Below are positions 15,479 to 24,201 of a stretch of DNA of 32,527 nt, piece after piece; positions within the stretch are counted from its first letter, which is position 1, and each line of letters starts with the position of its first letter. A model generated the notes under the pieces. The model was not told where the DNA came from, searched no databases, and saw nothing but the letters and a program-made list of their open reading frames with translations. Made by a program: the position numbers and the translations under genes. This DNA is from Bacteroidota bacterium (lineage in GTDB: Bacteria; Bacteroidota; Bacteroidia; Chitinophagales; LD1), in the NCBI GenBank assembly GCA_947476645.1, contig CANJRM010000025.1:1-32527 (forward strand). The letters are read 5' to 3'.

Positions 15479-15895
15479 TCAGGCAAAGGCAGTTGCGTAG
15501 GCTTTCATTTTTACAATCATTGAACTCAATCCATTTGACCGCTGCGAGGAAAGATGCGCGCGCAGATTTATTTTATCAATAAAACCAAGAGGAGAGGAGA
15601 TAATCTCATTTGCTTTCTGTCCCGATAAAACCCGAACAAGAAGCGCGACAATTCCTTTTGTGATAGCACTGTTTGAATCAGCCTCAAAAAATATTCGCCC
15701 ATCTTTTTCATAAGCATGCAGCCAAACTTTGCTCTGGCAGCCCTTCACTAAAAAATCATCGGTTTGATATTTTGAATCTAATGCAGGTAGTTTCTTCCCA
15801 ATATCGATAATGTATTCGTACTTGTCCATTTGGTCATCGAACAAATCGAATTCTTCAGCAATTTCATTTTCAATTTCGGTGATTGATTTCTGCAT
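15479..15895 (-). CDS. sufE: SufE, sulfur acceptor for SufS
   Basis: 138 residues, normal for the family. The persulfide-carrying Cys is C53 in VKGCQSKVWLHA, the SufE signature. SNSAITKGIVALLVRVLSG and LRAHLSSQRSNGLSSMIVKM are the usual conserved helices. SufE takes sulfur from the SufS persulfide and passes it to SufBCD in the cytoplasm. It starts 9 bases after the sufS stop and ends the suf series, followed by a secreted protein gene. Confidence 0.93.
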   Translation of the reverse strand: MQKSITEIENEIAEEFDLFDDQMDKYEYIIDIGKKLPALDSKYQTDDFLVKGCQSKVWLHAYEKDGRIFFEADSNSAITKGIVALLVRVLSGQKANEIISSPLGFIDKINLRAHLSSQRSNGLSSMIVKMKAYATAFA

Positions 15896-15904
15896 GTTGC
15901 AATG

Positions 15905-17113
15905 CTACGAAAGTATTTTCACAGCGCGTTTCAATGCGTTTACGGTTACATCAATTTCTTCCTTGGTATTGTAGAAAGCAAAGGATGCACGGCAGGTTCC
16001 TTCAATTTTTAATCTTTCCATCAATGGCTGACAACAGTGATGCCCTGTGCGAATAGCGATGCCTTGTTCGTTGAGAAGAACGCCTAAATCGTAAGGATGA
16101 ATATCGTTTACCAAGAAAGAAATAACAGAAGCTTTGTTTTTAGCAGTTCCTACAATTCGTAAACCTTCTACTTCTAAAAACTTCTCTGTTCCGTAGGCGA
16201 GTAGTTCTTCTTCGTAAGCGGCAATTTTATCTAAGCCTATTTCGCTGATGTAATTGATGGCAGCACCCAATGAGATTCCACCTTCAATATGCGGAGTGCC
16301 TGCTTCAAATTTATAAGGCAAATCGTTGTAAGTAGTTCCTGCAAACGAAACGCTTTTTATCATTTCTCCTCCGCCCATGTAAGGGTTCATCGCTTCGAGT
16401 AAACTTTCTTTGCCGTAAAGAATTCCAATTCCTGTTCCGGCAAAAACTTTGTGTCCGCTAAAGCCGAGGAAATCGCAATCCAAATCTTTTACATCAAACT
16501 TTTTATGCGGCAAAGCCTGTGCTCCGTCAATAAAAACTACTGCACCTACTTTATGTGCTTCGGTTATAATTTCTTTAACCGGATGGATAGAGCCGAGTGC
16601 ATTGGAGATGTAAGCAATGGAAACAATCTTCGTTTTTTCTGAAAGCAGTTTGAGATATTCTTCGAAAATTATTTCACCGGAATCGTTGATGGGAATAACG
16701 CGAAGTGTAGCTCCTTTTTCTTCGCATAACATTTGCCAGGGAACGATGTTCGAGTGATGCTCCATTTCACTCACAATAATTTCATCACCAACTTTAATAA
16801 ATTTTCTTCCATAAGAAGTAGCTACCAAATTTACCGCTTCAGTAGTGCCTCGAACAAAATTTATTTCGCGTTCGTTGGCGTTGATGTGTTGCGCAACAGT
16901 AGTTCTTGCGTTCTCATATTTTTCTGTTGCTAATTGCGCGAGGTGATGCGCACCGCGGTGGATGTTACTATTGTAGTGTTCGTAATAATCTTTAATGGCA
17001 TTGATAACAGCCAAGGGCTTTTGTGAAGTAGCAGCGTTATCAAAATAAATAAGCGGCTTGCCGTTTACGTTTTGATGTAGGATAGGAAACTGCGCGCGAA
17101 TAGAAGCGTTCAT
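15905..17113 (-). CDS. sufS: SufS, cysteine desulfurase
   Basis: 402 residues, class V aminotransferase fold. The PLP lysine is K222 in FSGHKVFAGTGIG; D196 (VVFIDGAQA) should hold the PLP nitrogen; the catalytic Cys is C360 in RTGHHCCQP, with a second Cys (361) where many relatives have Ala. The enzyme converts cysteine to alanine and gives sulfur to SufE. Its ATG overlaps the sufD stop by one base (TGATG), a translational-coupling arrangement. Confidence 0.95.
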   Translation of the reverse strand: MNASIRAQFPILHQNVNGKPLIYFDNAATSQKPLAVINAIKDYYEHYNSNIHRGAHHLAQLATEKYENARTTVAQHINANEREINFVRGTTEAVNLVATSYGRKFIKVGDEIIVSEMEHHSNIVPWQMLCEEKGATLRVIPINDSGEIIFEEYLKLLSEKTKIVSIAYISNALGSIHPVKEIITEAHKVGAVVFIDGAQALPHKKFDVKDLDCDFLGFSGHKVFAGTGIGILYGKESLLEAMNPYMGGGEMIKSVSFAGTTYNDLPYKFEAGTPHIEGGISLGAAINYISEIGLDKIAAYEEELLAYGTEKFLEVEGLRIVGTAKNKASVISFLVNDIHPYDLGVLLNEQGIAIRTGHHCCQPLMERLKIEGTCRASFAFYNTKEEIDVTVNALKRAVKILS

Positions 17114-18420
17114 CAGAAATTCACTTTTAATTCATCTTTCAATTTGTCGCACAAAAACTGACGAATTGGTTTGCTGTGCACGTGGTCAATAACTTCGTGT
17201 GCAAAAGCATAAGTGAGAATTTGAGTAGCTTCTTCCTTTGTGATTCCACGTGCACGTTGATAGAAAAGCGCATTCTCATCTAATTGACCAACTGCTGCTC
17301 CGTGACTGCACTTAACATCATCGGCAAAAATTTCTAATTGCGGTTTGCTGTTGATGCTTGCATCATTTGATAATAGCAATGCTTTGCTCGATTGAAAAGC
17401 ATTTGTCTTCTGTGCATCCTGCCTTACAAAAATTTTTCCGTTGAATACACCCGTTGATTCATCGTTTAACACGCCTTTGTAAAGTTGATTGCTGGTGCAG
17501 TTAGGCGCAACATGGTCAACCAGAATATGATTGTCGATGTGCGCATTTTCTTTTCCGAAATACAAACCATTTAAATCAGCATGAGCATTCTCCCCAATCA
17601 AACGTGCTGTAGCATTATTTCTTATGAGCGCATTACCGGTTCCGGTATTAGGTGAAGAGAATGTAATTGTTGAGGCGCTGAATTTTCCATCGCGCTCAAC
17701 CTGACTTTCTAAAGTATGAATGCCGATAGAGTTGCTTACTTCTAGTTGAAGTTTCACAATATCAATGGAGGCGTTCTTACCGACAAACACTTCCGATACA
17801 TGATTGTATTGAACGTTGATGTTGCTGGCGTTGCGGAAATCTTCTGCAATTTGAATCGAAGCACCTTCTTCTACAATAGCTAAGCTTCTGGTTTGAGTAA
17901 ACGCGTTTACATCGGAAGCGGTAAAGAAATACTGAATGTAAATTGGTTCGTTAATCGCTACGTTTTTTTGAACGTGAATGAACGCGCCATCATTTACGAA
18001 AGCCGTATTCAATGCCGCAAAATGTTCTTCGTTGTAATTAATCAGCTTGCCGAAATATCTTTCTACTAAAGATGTATGAGAACTAAACGCCTCCTTCAAA
18101 CTGCAAATGGTCAATCCTTTTGTATCAGGTACTATACTTAATTCAGGATGAAAAATTCCGTTCAGGAAAATAATGCGGAACGCGTAGGGAGGTAAACTGG
18201 CAATGTAGTTTTTCACTGTAGTGTTTACTTGACTGTCAGCAGGTGTGAGCGAAAGTTGTTCGTTCAGTTTCGTTTTAATGTTGGTGTATTTCCATTCTTC
18301 ATGACGCGAAGATGGAATGCCGAGTTTTTCGAAAGCAGTAAATGCATTCTTTCTTAACTCAACAACATTGGTATTGCTGACCTCTGCAAACTGTTTAGAT
18401 ATGTTTTCTGCAAAACTCAT
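17113..18420 (-). CDS. sufD: SufD, Fe-S assembly scaffold subunit
   Basis: 435 residues. It is a SufBD beta-helix protein: the C-terminal core has KCSHGAAVGQLDENALFYQRARG and ITKEEATQILTYAFAHEVID, the SufD signature, and the middle is a run of short strands. SufD pairs with SufB on the SufC ATPase and is needed for iron entry. It begins 1 base after the sufC stop and its stop overlaps the sufS start. Confidence 0.92.
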   Translation of the reverse strand: MSFAENISKQFAEVSNTNVVELRKNAFTAFEKLGIPSSRHEEWKYTNIKTKLNEQLSLTPADSQVNTTVKNYIASLPPYAFRIIFLNGIFHPELSIVPDTKGLTICSLKEAFSSHTSLVERYFGKLINYNEEHFAALNTAFVNDGAFIHVQKNVAINEPIYIQYFFTASDVNAFTQTRSLAIVEEGASIQIAEDFRNASNINVQYNHVSEVFVGKNASIDIVKLQLEVSNSIGIHTLESQVERDGKFSASTITFSSPNTGTGNALIRNNATARLIGENAHADLNGLYFGKENAHIDNHILVDHVAPNCTSNQLYKGVLNDESTGVFNGKIFVRQDAQKTNAFQSSKALLLSNDASINSKPQLEIFADDVKCSHGAAVGQLDENALFYQRARGITKEEATQILTYAFAHEVIDHVHSKPIRQFLCDKLKDELKVNF

Positions 18421-18421
18421 G

Positions 18422-19180
18422 TTATACCAGTTCGCTGTTTTCTTCTTTAATCCAATCGTATCCTTGTTCTTCTAGCTTCAGTGCAAGTTCTTTTCCTCCG
18501 CTCTTTACAATCTTGCCGCCATACATTACATGCACATAATCGGGAACGATATAGTTGAGTAAACGCTGATAGTGAGTTATTATCAAAAAACTTCTGTCCT
18601 TGTTTTTCAATTGGTTCACTCCGTTGGCTACAATGCGAAGTGCATCAATATCCAAACCGGAATCTGTTTCATCTAACAAGCAAAGAGTTGGTTCAAGCAT
18701 TGCCATCTGAAAAATTTCATTGCGCTTTTTTTCTCCGCCACTAAAACCTTCATTGATAGAACGACTGGTGAATTCTTTATTCATTTCCACCAACGCCAAT
18801 TTCTCTTTCATAAGTTTCAAAAAATCTTTTGCATCCATTGGCTCTAAGCCCTGATGTTTGCGCTTTGCATTCACTGCCGCTTTCATAAAGTTGGTAGTGC
18901 TTACACCAGGGATTTCTACCGGATATTGAAATGCCAGAAACACGCCTTCGCGTGCGCGTTCATCGGCACTCATTTCTAATAAATTCTTTCCATTGAAACT
19001 TACTTCGCCCGTGAGCACTTCATAATCTTCTTTGCCTGCAAGTGTAGATGCAAGGGTTGATTTGCCGGTCCCATTTGGTCCCATGATGGCGTGGATTTCA
19101 CCAGGCTTGATTTCGAGATTGAAATCTTTAAGGATTTGCTTTTCGGCTATTCCTACGTTTAGGTTTTTGATTGATAACAT
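18422..19180 (-). CDS. sufC: SufC, Fe-S assembly ABC ATPase
   Basis: 252 residues. Walker [10 protein letters not shown] (34-42), Q-loop [12 protein letters not shown], signature [10 protein letters not shown] (146-155), Walker [13 protein letters not shown] (Glu 171) and the switch His in [10 protein letters not shown]. Together with the length these are diagnostic for SufC, a soluble ABC ATPase that drives conformational change in SufBD. Its start overlaps the end of a small frame located between sufB and sufC. Confidence 0.95.
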   Translation of the reverse strand: MLSIKNLNVGIAEKQILKDFNLEIKPGEIHAIMGPNGTGKSTLASTLAGKEDYEVLTGEVSFNGKNLLEMSADERAREGVFLAFQYPVEIPGVSTTNFMKAAVNAKRKHQGLEPMDAKDFLKLMKEKLALVEMNKEFTSRSINEGFSGGEKKRNEIFQMAMLEPTLCLLDETDSGLDIDALRIVANGVNQLKNKDRSFLIITHYQRLLNYIVPDYVHVMYGGKIVKSGGKELALKLEEQGYDWIKEENSELV

Positions 19181-19322
19181 CGCTCTTGTTCTTTTTTCTG
19201 TTTCGTGTTCGTTTATCTTCTGTTGCGTATGCGTCTTTTCTAAGTTCTTCGTAAATGGGTTTTAATACCCGCTTGTAAATTGTCTTTCCGGTGGAGTAGA
19301 TTTTAAATAGTCTGAAAATCAT
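19128..19322 (-). CDS. Possible 64-residue basic protein between sufB and sufC
   Basis: The frame starts 25 bases after sufB and overlaps the first 53 bases of sufC. The product has a helical N-terminal part ([20 protein letters not shown]) and a very Lys/Arg/Asn-rich tail, part of which is read from the sufC start. There is no signal peptide or known domain. The 167-base gap between sufB and sufC is unusually long for this operon, which makes a small gene conceivable; a simple spacer is just as likely. Confidence 0.32.
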   Translation of the reverse strand: MIFRLFKIYSTGKTIYKRVLKPIYEELRKDAYATEDKRTRNRKKNKSDVINQKPKRRNSRKANP

Positions 19323-19347
19323 TTTGCGATTGTTTTTGCAAAATTAC

Positions 19348-20793
19348 TTAACCTACGCTTCCTTCCAGACTGATTGATAACAGCTTTTGCGCTTCAACCA
19401 TAAACTCCATTGGCAGTTGCTTGAAAACTTCTTTACAATAACCATTTATAATCATGCTCACGGCTTCTTCATTGGTTAATCCACGTTGATTGCAGTAGAA
19501 CAAAAGGTCTTCACCAATTTTGGAAGTAGTTGCTTCATGCTCTACTTTACCGGTCATGTTTTTTATTTCCAGATACGGGAACGTATGCGCACCGCATTTA
19601 TCACCAATCAATAGACTATCGCACTGCGATGAGTTGTAGGCGTTATCTGCAGTTTTATGCACCTGTACTTGTCCTCTGTAAGAGTTCTGGGATTTACCCG
19701 CACTGATTCCCTTGCTTACAATACGGCTCTTGGTGTTTTTACCAATGTGAATCATTTTGGTTCCGGTATCGGCTTGTTGGTAATTATTGGTTACGGCAAC
19801 AGAATAAAATTCACCAATAGAATTATCGCCTTTCAAAATACAGCTTGGATATTTCCATGTAATAGCACTTCCTGTTTCTACTTGTGTCCAGGAAATTTTC
19901 GAATTCTTTCCTTTGCACATTCCGCGTTTGGTAACAAAATTATAGATGCCACCTTTGCCTTCTTTATCTCCAGGATACCAGTTCTGAACTGTAGAATATT
20001 TTATCTCCGCATTATCCATAGTTACGAGCTCTACTACTGCCGCATGCAATTGATTTTCATCGCGCATAGGAGCGGTGCAACCTTCGAGATACGAAACATA
20101 ACTTCCTTCTTCGGCAATAATCAAAGTGCGTTCAAACTGACCGGTGTTCTCAGCGTTAATACGGAAGTAAGTAGAAAGCTCCATTGGGCAACGAACACCT
20201 TTTGGAATAAAAACAAAGCTTCCATCGCTGAAAACAGCACTGTTCAAAGCCGCATAATAATTATCGCGCTGGGGAACTACACTTCCTAAGTATTGCTTCA
20301 CCAGTTCCGGTTGCTCACGAATAGCTTCTGAAATGGAACAAAAAATAATTCCTTTCTCTTTCAGACTTTCGCGGAAGGTGGTAATAACACTTTCACTATC
20401 CATTACATAATCAACTGCAACACCTGCCAATAATTTTTGCTCCTGAATAGGAATGCCCAATTTATCGTAAGTATTGCGAATCTCGGGGTCAACATCATCT
20501 AAAGAGTTGATGATCTTTTTCTTCTTCTGAGCCGCGTAGTAGTAAATGCTTTGAAAATCAATGGTAGGAAAATGAACGTTCTGCCATTTAGGTTGTTCCA
20601 TTTTGAGCCATGCACGATAAGCCTTTAATCGCCATTCAAGCATCCATTCGGGTTCGTTCTTCTTGGCAGAAATGAAACGCACCGTGTCTTCACTTAAACC
20701 AATAGCCGCGAACTCCTGCTCAATGTTGGTGGTGAAGCCATACTTGTAGTCGTTAGCTACAACTTCGTCAATAATTTTATCGTTCTCTGCCAT
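19348..20793 (-). CDS. sufB: SufB, Fe-S assembly scaffold subunit
   Basis: 481 residues from ATG 20793 ([10 protein letters not shown]). An in-frame ATG at 20829 adds 12 residues but lies upstream of the TAGATTTG promoter box, so the shorter start is preferred; it also fits the usual ~480 residues. Family blocks are [93 protein letters not shown] and [20 protein letters not shown]. With SufC and SufD it forms the scaffold where clusters are built. First gene of the suf series. Confidence 0.95.
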   Translation of the reverse strand: MAENDKIIDEVVANDYKYGFTTNIEQEFAAIGLSEDTVRFISAKKNEPEWMLEWRLKAYRAWLKMEQPKWQNVHFPTIDFQSIYYYAAQKKKKIINSLDDVDPEIRNTYDKLGIPIQEQKLLAGVAVDYVMDSESVITTFRESLKEKGIIFCSISEAIREQPELVKQYLGSVVPQRDNYYAALNSAVFSDGSFVFIPKGVRCPMELSTYFRINAENTGQFERTLIIAEEGSYVSYLEGCTAPMRDENQLHAAVVELVTMDNAEIKYSTVQNWYPGDKEGKGGIYNFVTKRGMCKGKNSKISWTQVETGSAITWKYPSCILKGDNSIGEFYSVAVTNNYQQADTGTKMIHIGKNTKSRIVSKGISAGKSQNSYRGQVQVHKTADNAYNSSQCDSLLIGDKCGAHTFPYLEIKNMTGKVEHEATTSKIGEDLLFYCNQRGLTNEEAVSMIINGYCKEVFKQLPMEFMVEAQKLLSISLEGSVG

Positions 20794-20807
20794 AAAAATT
20801 GTAGGCG

Positions 20808-20815
20808 CAAATCTA
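20808..20815 (-). promoter_or_regulatory. Bacteroidota -7 box for the suf operon
   Basis: The minus strand reads TAGATTTG, an exact fit to TAnnTTTG, ending 14 bases before the preferred sufB ATG. Transcription would begin a few bases before that ATG, giving a very short leader. No good TTG is found exactly 19 bases upstream. Confidence 0.5.
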
Positions 20816-20830
20816 ATCGCTTTTTGCACA

Positions 20831-20849
20831 GTTTAGACAGGTTCTAAAC
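20831..20849. promoter_or_regulatory. Perfect inverted repeat upstream of sufB, candidate operator
   Basis: GTTTAGACAGGTTCTAAAC: 7-base arms GTTTAGA/TCTAAAC around CAGGT. It begins 15 bases upstream of the -7 box and so covers the -33 region, where a repressor would block the polymerase. It does not match the IscR or Fur consensus sites I know. The stop of the next gene upstream (MFS) is 36 bases away, so it could also be a weak hairpin in that gene's 3' end. Confidence 0.42.
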
Positions 20850-20884
20850 AAAATTAAAGCAGATAAAGTTCATCAAATGAGGAA

Positions 20885-22147
20885 CTATTCCTCGATAACT
20901 GTGCTGATAACAGGCGCAACTTCAGCATTGAAGGCAAAGAAAAAAACCAAGCCCGCGAGCAATGTCATTGCTGCTGCAACAACCATGGGCAAACGAACAT
21001 CAAAGTTCAAAAGAAAACCTGCGATAATGGGTGGAATGGTAAATGCAAAAGATTGCATGGATTGTTGAATGCCGAGCATTTCTCCTTGGGCATCTTTAGA
21101 TGCTAATGACGAAACAATACTTGTTTGATTGGGTTGTGTGAGTCCCTGAAAAATGGCGATGAAAGGATTGCAGAAGTAAAGTAGGTAAGGTTGGTCAGGT
21201 ACTAATACCAATAGAATTGCCGTTGCTAATCCAAACAAAGAAAAGCGCAACACCTTTGAAGGAGCTAAGCGTTTAGCTACTTGCCGCGTAATTCCTCCTT
21301 GTGTTATGGCAATCCAAATGCCGATATAGCCAAACAACATTCCAATTTGCGCATTCGTAAAATGAAATTTGTGAATGAGGTAAACCTGATTGAATTGCAT
21401 GAAGAAACTCCATCCGAACGCCTGAAAAAATATAGTGAGCAATATCACGCGCATGTTTTCCATGCGAATTGCTTTTCGCAAATTGTGAATGCCTGCAAAA
21501 ATGGTGAGCTCTTTTGTTTCAACAGGAACAAAGGTCTCAGGAAACTGCTTGTAAACGTAAATCATGTTCACCACCGTAAGAAAAGCGGTGAAGACTAATG
21601 GAGTGGAAGGATTGAACCACGAAACAATAGATGGGCTTGAAAGAATTCCGCCCAAGGTTGGACCAAGAATAAATCCTAAGCCAAAAGCCATTCCTACGAT
21701 GCCAAAGTTTTTTGCTTTCTCTTCGGGTTTGCTTACATCGGCTAACGCAGCGAGTGCGATGGAAATATTTCCACCCATGAAACCGGGGATAGCGCGCGAT
21801 ACAAAAAGCAACCACAATAATTTGGTGTGAATGGCATAAGCAAAAAGCGCGTAGCCAACAAAGGTTCCTATGAGCGAAATCTGAAGAATTCTTTTTCTAC
21901 CAAATCTGTCTGCTAAAGTTCCAAGTATTGGTGCTCCGAAAAATTGAAAGAATGGAAACGTAGCAGCGAAGAAACCGTACATAATGTTTCTTGTATGCTC
22001 CGCCATTTCGGGTGGAAGAATACTTTGCGCAGGATTCAGAAATAAATTCGGTGTAATAGGAATGATGATTCCAATGCCGAGCATATCAATAAACACAGTA
22101 ATAAAGACAGCGAGAAGTGGACTGATTTGCTTTTTACCGTTAGCCAT
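20885..22147 (-). CDS. MFS transporter, TetA-like
   Basis: 420 residues with about 12 hydrophobic helices. Motif A in loop 2-3 is GTLADRFGRKRILQ; motif C in helix 5 is GMAFGLGFILGPTLGG, characteristic of drug/H+ antiporters; the N-terminal DMLGIGIIIPITP is typical of the Tet family. It should export a small molecule in exchange for protons across the inner membrane; the substrate is unknown and resistance cannot be inferred. It starts 35 bases after the peptidoglycan-binding protein gene on the same strand and is probably co-transcribed with it. Confidence 0.85.
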   Translation of the reverse strand: MANGKKQISPLLAVFITVFIDMLGIGIIIPITPNLFLNPAQSILPPEMAEHTRNIMYGFFAATFPFFQFFGAPILGTLADRFGRKRILQISLIGTFVGYALFAYAIHTKLLWLLFVSRAIPGFMGGNISIALAALADVSKPEEKAKNFGIVGMAFGLGFILGPTLGGILSSPSIVSWFNPSTPLVFTAFLTVVNMIYVYKQFPETFVPVETKELTIFAGIHNLRKAIRMENMRVILLTIFFQAFGWSFFMQFNQVYLIHKFHFTNAQIGMLFGYIGIWIAITQGGITRQVAKRLAPSKVLRFSLFGLATAILLVLVPDQPYLLYFCNPFIAIFQGLTQPNQTSIVSSLASKDAQGEMLGIQQSMQSFAFTIPPIIAGFLLNFDVRLPMVVAAAMTLLAGLVFFFAFNAEVAPVISTVIEE

Positions 22148-22182
22148 TATGGATTTGAAATTGGGAGATGCTCTACTAAAAA

Positions 22183-23244
22183 TTATTCTTTCACTCCCAA
22201 CGCTTTCAATGTTTCAAGATTTAAATTACCAACTGGCAATCCTTTATCCTGTTGAAATTTGATAAGCGCTTGTTTTGTTTTTCCTCCCATTTGGTTGTCA
22301 ATAACACCCGGGTCGTAACCTTCGCGCTTCAATGCATTTTGAATTTCAGAAATTTTATTATCGGTTACCAATGGCTCGCATAAAACTTCTTTCCATTCTT
22401 GATAGCCGCCTTTCTTAACCAATACTTTTTTCATAATGGTTTTGTAAGAAGCCGGAACATCAATTTTGTTTTCGCGAGCGGCTTCAATTAATTTTTTGCG
22501 TGGAACTACTTTAGTTATCGCAGGCACATCTACTTCATTAGTTACTGCCGCAGTTTTCTCTACTTTCTTCGAAACCTTTTCATAAACAGTAGGAACTTCT
22601 TTTAAACACCACACTTCACAATCTTTTGGATTTGCCGATAAACAATTCTTATCTGCTTTTCCTCTCACCCACATTTTTGTGGCTTCGGCTACTAATTTAC
22701 TTTCTGTAACAATTTCGTATTGTGCCGGAGTAGTAACCGATTTTTTAGAAGCGGCTTTTACAACAACCGTATCATAAACTGTTTCATACTTAGCAGGTAT
22801 TTTTTCAATCTTAACCGAAGCAGGTTTATCAATCACTTGCTCTTCTTTTATTTCATACTGGTCGGGAACTAAGCAATGCGCGTAACATTTTCCTGGAACT
22901 CCATCAGCAGGGAAATCTGGTGCGCCATTCGGGTTGGTTGGTTTTTTTGCCGCCACAGGTTCAACTGTTTTTGCAGGTTCAACAATTTTATTTTCTTCCT
23001 TTTTTACAACAGGAGTTTCTTTTACAGTCTCTTGCTTAGCAACTTTTTTAGGTTGCTCTTTTTGTTCGGCAGGTGTGTTTGGCGGCACGGGAACAGTTTT
23101 ACCACCTTCCCAAATTACAGCATTCGGGTTTTCGCTTTTGTATTTATCAATATTCGGATTACCTGTATTAATGAAAATTTGCGCCTGTAACGAAGTGAAG
23201 AGAAACAAGGCAGGTGCTGCGAGTAAAATTTTTGATGGCTTCAT
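22183..23244 (-). CDS. Secreted repeat protein with C-terminal peptidoglycan-binding domain
   Basis: 353 residues: signal peptide 1-22 (PALFLFTSLQAQ); a Pro/Lys/Glu/Val-rich linker about 50-115; about six repeats of ~23 residues (about 128-285) with pattern (V/I)PAxYExVxxxVxVKxAS; and a PG_binding_1-like domain about 295-353 (ISEIQNALKREGYDPGVIDN, TKQALIKFQQDKGLP). Six cysteines are grouped: C120 and C124 (CYAHC), C191, C199 and C203 (NC, DC, WC), and C289. This suggests disulfides or metal binding in the periplasm. It probably bridges the envelope by holding peptidoglycan. A full TTG-N19-TACATTTG promoter precedes it. Confidence 0.7.
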   Translation of the reverse strand: MKPSKILLAAPALFLFTSLQAQIFINTGNPNIDKYKSENPNAVIWEGGKTVPVPPNTPAEQKEQPKKVAKQETVKETPVVKKEENKIVEPAKTVEPVAAKKPTNPNGAPDFPADGVPGKCYAHCLVPDQYEIKEEQVIDKPASVKIEKIPAKYETVYDTVVVKAASKKSVTTPAQYEIVTESKLVAEATKMWVRGKADKNCLSANPKDCEVWCLKEVPTVYEKVSKKVEKTAAVTNEVDVPAITKVVPRKKLIEAARENKIDVPASYKTIMKKVLVKKGGYQEWKEVLCEPLVTDNKISEIQNALKREGYDPGVIDNQMGGKTKQALIKFQQDKGLPVGNLNLETLKALGVKE

Positions 23245-23265
23245 AACGATGATTTATGTATTGCT

Positions 23266-23273
23266 CAAATGTA
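23266..23273 (-). promoter_or_regulatory. Second TACATTTG box, proximal
   Basis: A second exact TACATTTG lies 17 bases nearer the gene than the main box at 23283-23290. It has no well-spaced TTG of its own and may be a duplicate or alternative -7 element. Confidence 0.35.
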
Positions 23274-23282
23274 TGCTATAAA

Positions 23283-23312
23283 CAAATGTAGCCACAAAAA
23301 TTTCCGTTGCAA
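23283..23312 (-). promoter_or_regulatory. Textbook Bacteroidota promoter TTG-N19-TACATTTG
   Basis: On the minus strand, TTG (23310-23312), 19 bases, then TACATTTG (23283-23290). Spacing and both boxes match the Bacteroidota sigma-ABfr consensus. It drives the peptidoglycan-binding repeat protein and probably the MFS gene. Confidence 0.75.
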
Positions 23313-23353
23313 TTACAAACAGTTTATTCTTGCGTGTTTCAAAAAATATTCAA

Positions 23354-24178
23354 ATGGAAAATACAGAACAGTTAAGAGCCCAGATAGAACAGGCTTGGGA
23401 CGACCGCAAACTTTTGCAATACGACAAAACTCAGCAAGCCATAAAAGACGTTATTGAACTGCTCGATAAAGGCAAAATAAGAATGGCAGAGCACAATCTC
23501 GCGGGCTGGACAGTGAATGAGTGGCTCAAGAAAGCAGTGATTCTCTATTTCCCGATTATGCAAATGGAAACTATTGAAGTTGGTCCGTTTGAGTTTCACG
23601 ATAAAATTCCGTTGAAGAAAAATTATAAGGAACTAGGTGTGCGCGTAGTGCCTCAGGCTATTGCACGCTACGGAAGTTATGTAGCGAAAGGCGTTATCTT
23701 GATGCCGAGTTATGTGAACATTGGTGCTTATGTAGATGAAGGTACGATGGTAGATACCTGGGCAACCGTTGGCTCATGTGCGCAGATTGGAAAAAATGTT
23801 CATCTCAGCGGTGGCGTTGGAATTGGCGGAGTATTAGAACCAATACAAGCAGCACCTGTTATTATAGAAGATAACTGTTTCATTGGTTCTCGTTGTATAG
23901 TCGTAGAAGGTGTGCGTGTTGAAAAAGAAGCGGTACTCGGTGCTAACGTAGTGCTGACCATGAGCACAAAAATCATTGATGTTACGCAGAAAGAACCTAT
24001 CGAATATAAAGGAGTTGTTCCTGCACGTTCGGTGGTTATTCCAGGAAGTTATACGAAAGAATTTCCTGCAGGAAAATATCAAGTGCCATGTGCGCTTATC
24101 ATCGGCACACGAAAAGAATCAACTGATAAAAAGACTTCGTTGAATGATGCGCTTAGAGAACACAGTGTGGCCGTGTAA
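23354..24178 (+). CDS. dapD: DapD, tetrahydrodipicolinate N-succinyltransferase
   Basis: 274 residues from ATG 23354 (MENTEQLRAQIEQAWDDRKL). An upstream in-frame ATG at 23330 adds eight residues not expected for the family. The N-terminal helical part is followed by a left-handed beta-helix of hexapeptide repeats (GSYVAKGVILMPSYVNIGAY, GTMVDTWATVGSCAQIGKNV, HLSGGVGIGGVLEP) and the C-terminal PARSVVIPGSY. It adds a succinyl group from succinyl-CoA to tetrahydrodipicolinate in lysine/diaminopimelate synthesis. It is divergent from the peptidoglycan-binding gene and convergent with the GH5 gene; no hairpin is seen in the 23-base gap at its end. Confidence 0.95.
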   Translation: MENTEQLRAQIEQAWDDRKLLQYDKTQQAIKDVIELLDKGKIRMAEHNLAGWTVNEWLKKAVILYFPIMQMETIEVGPFEFHDKIPLKKNYKELGVRVVPQAIARYGSYVAKGVILMPSYVNIGAYVDEGTMVDTWATVGSCAQIGKNVHLSGGVGIGGVLEPIQAAPVIIEDNCFIGSRCIVVEGVRVEKEAVLGANVVLTMSTKIIDVTQKEPIEYKGVVPARSVVIPGSYTKEFPAGKYQVPCALIIGTRKESTDKKTSLNDALREHSVAV

Positions 24179-24201
24179 TTGGGTTTGGGAATGAAATTTT
24201 C

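Noticed and set aside
16029-16040. Double Cys in SufS (HHCCQP) as an unusual active site
   Set aside because: The first Cys holds the catalytic position; the second replaces Ala and seems common enough in relatives not to be notable.
19657-20289. 210-codon plus-strand frame opposite sufB
   Set aside because: It mirrors a strongly conserved sufB sequence and its protein has no plausible domain; an antisense shadow.
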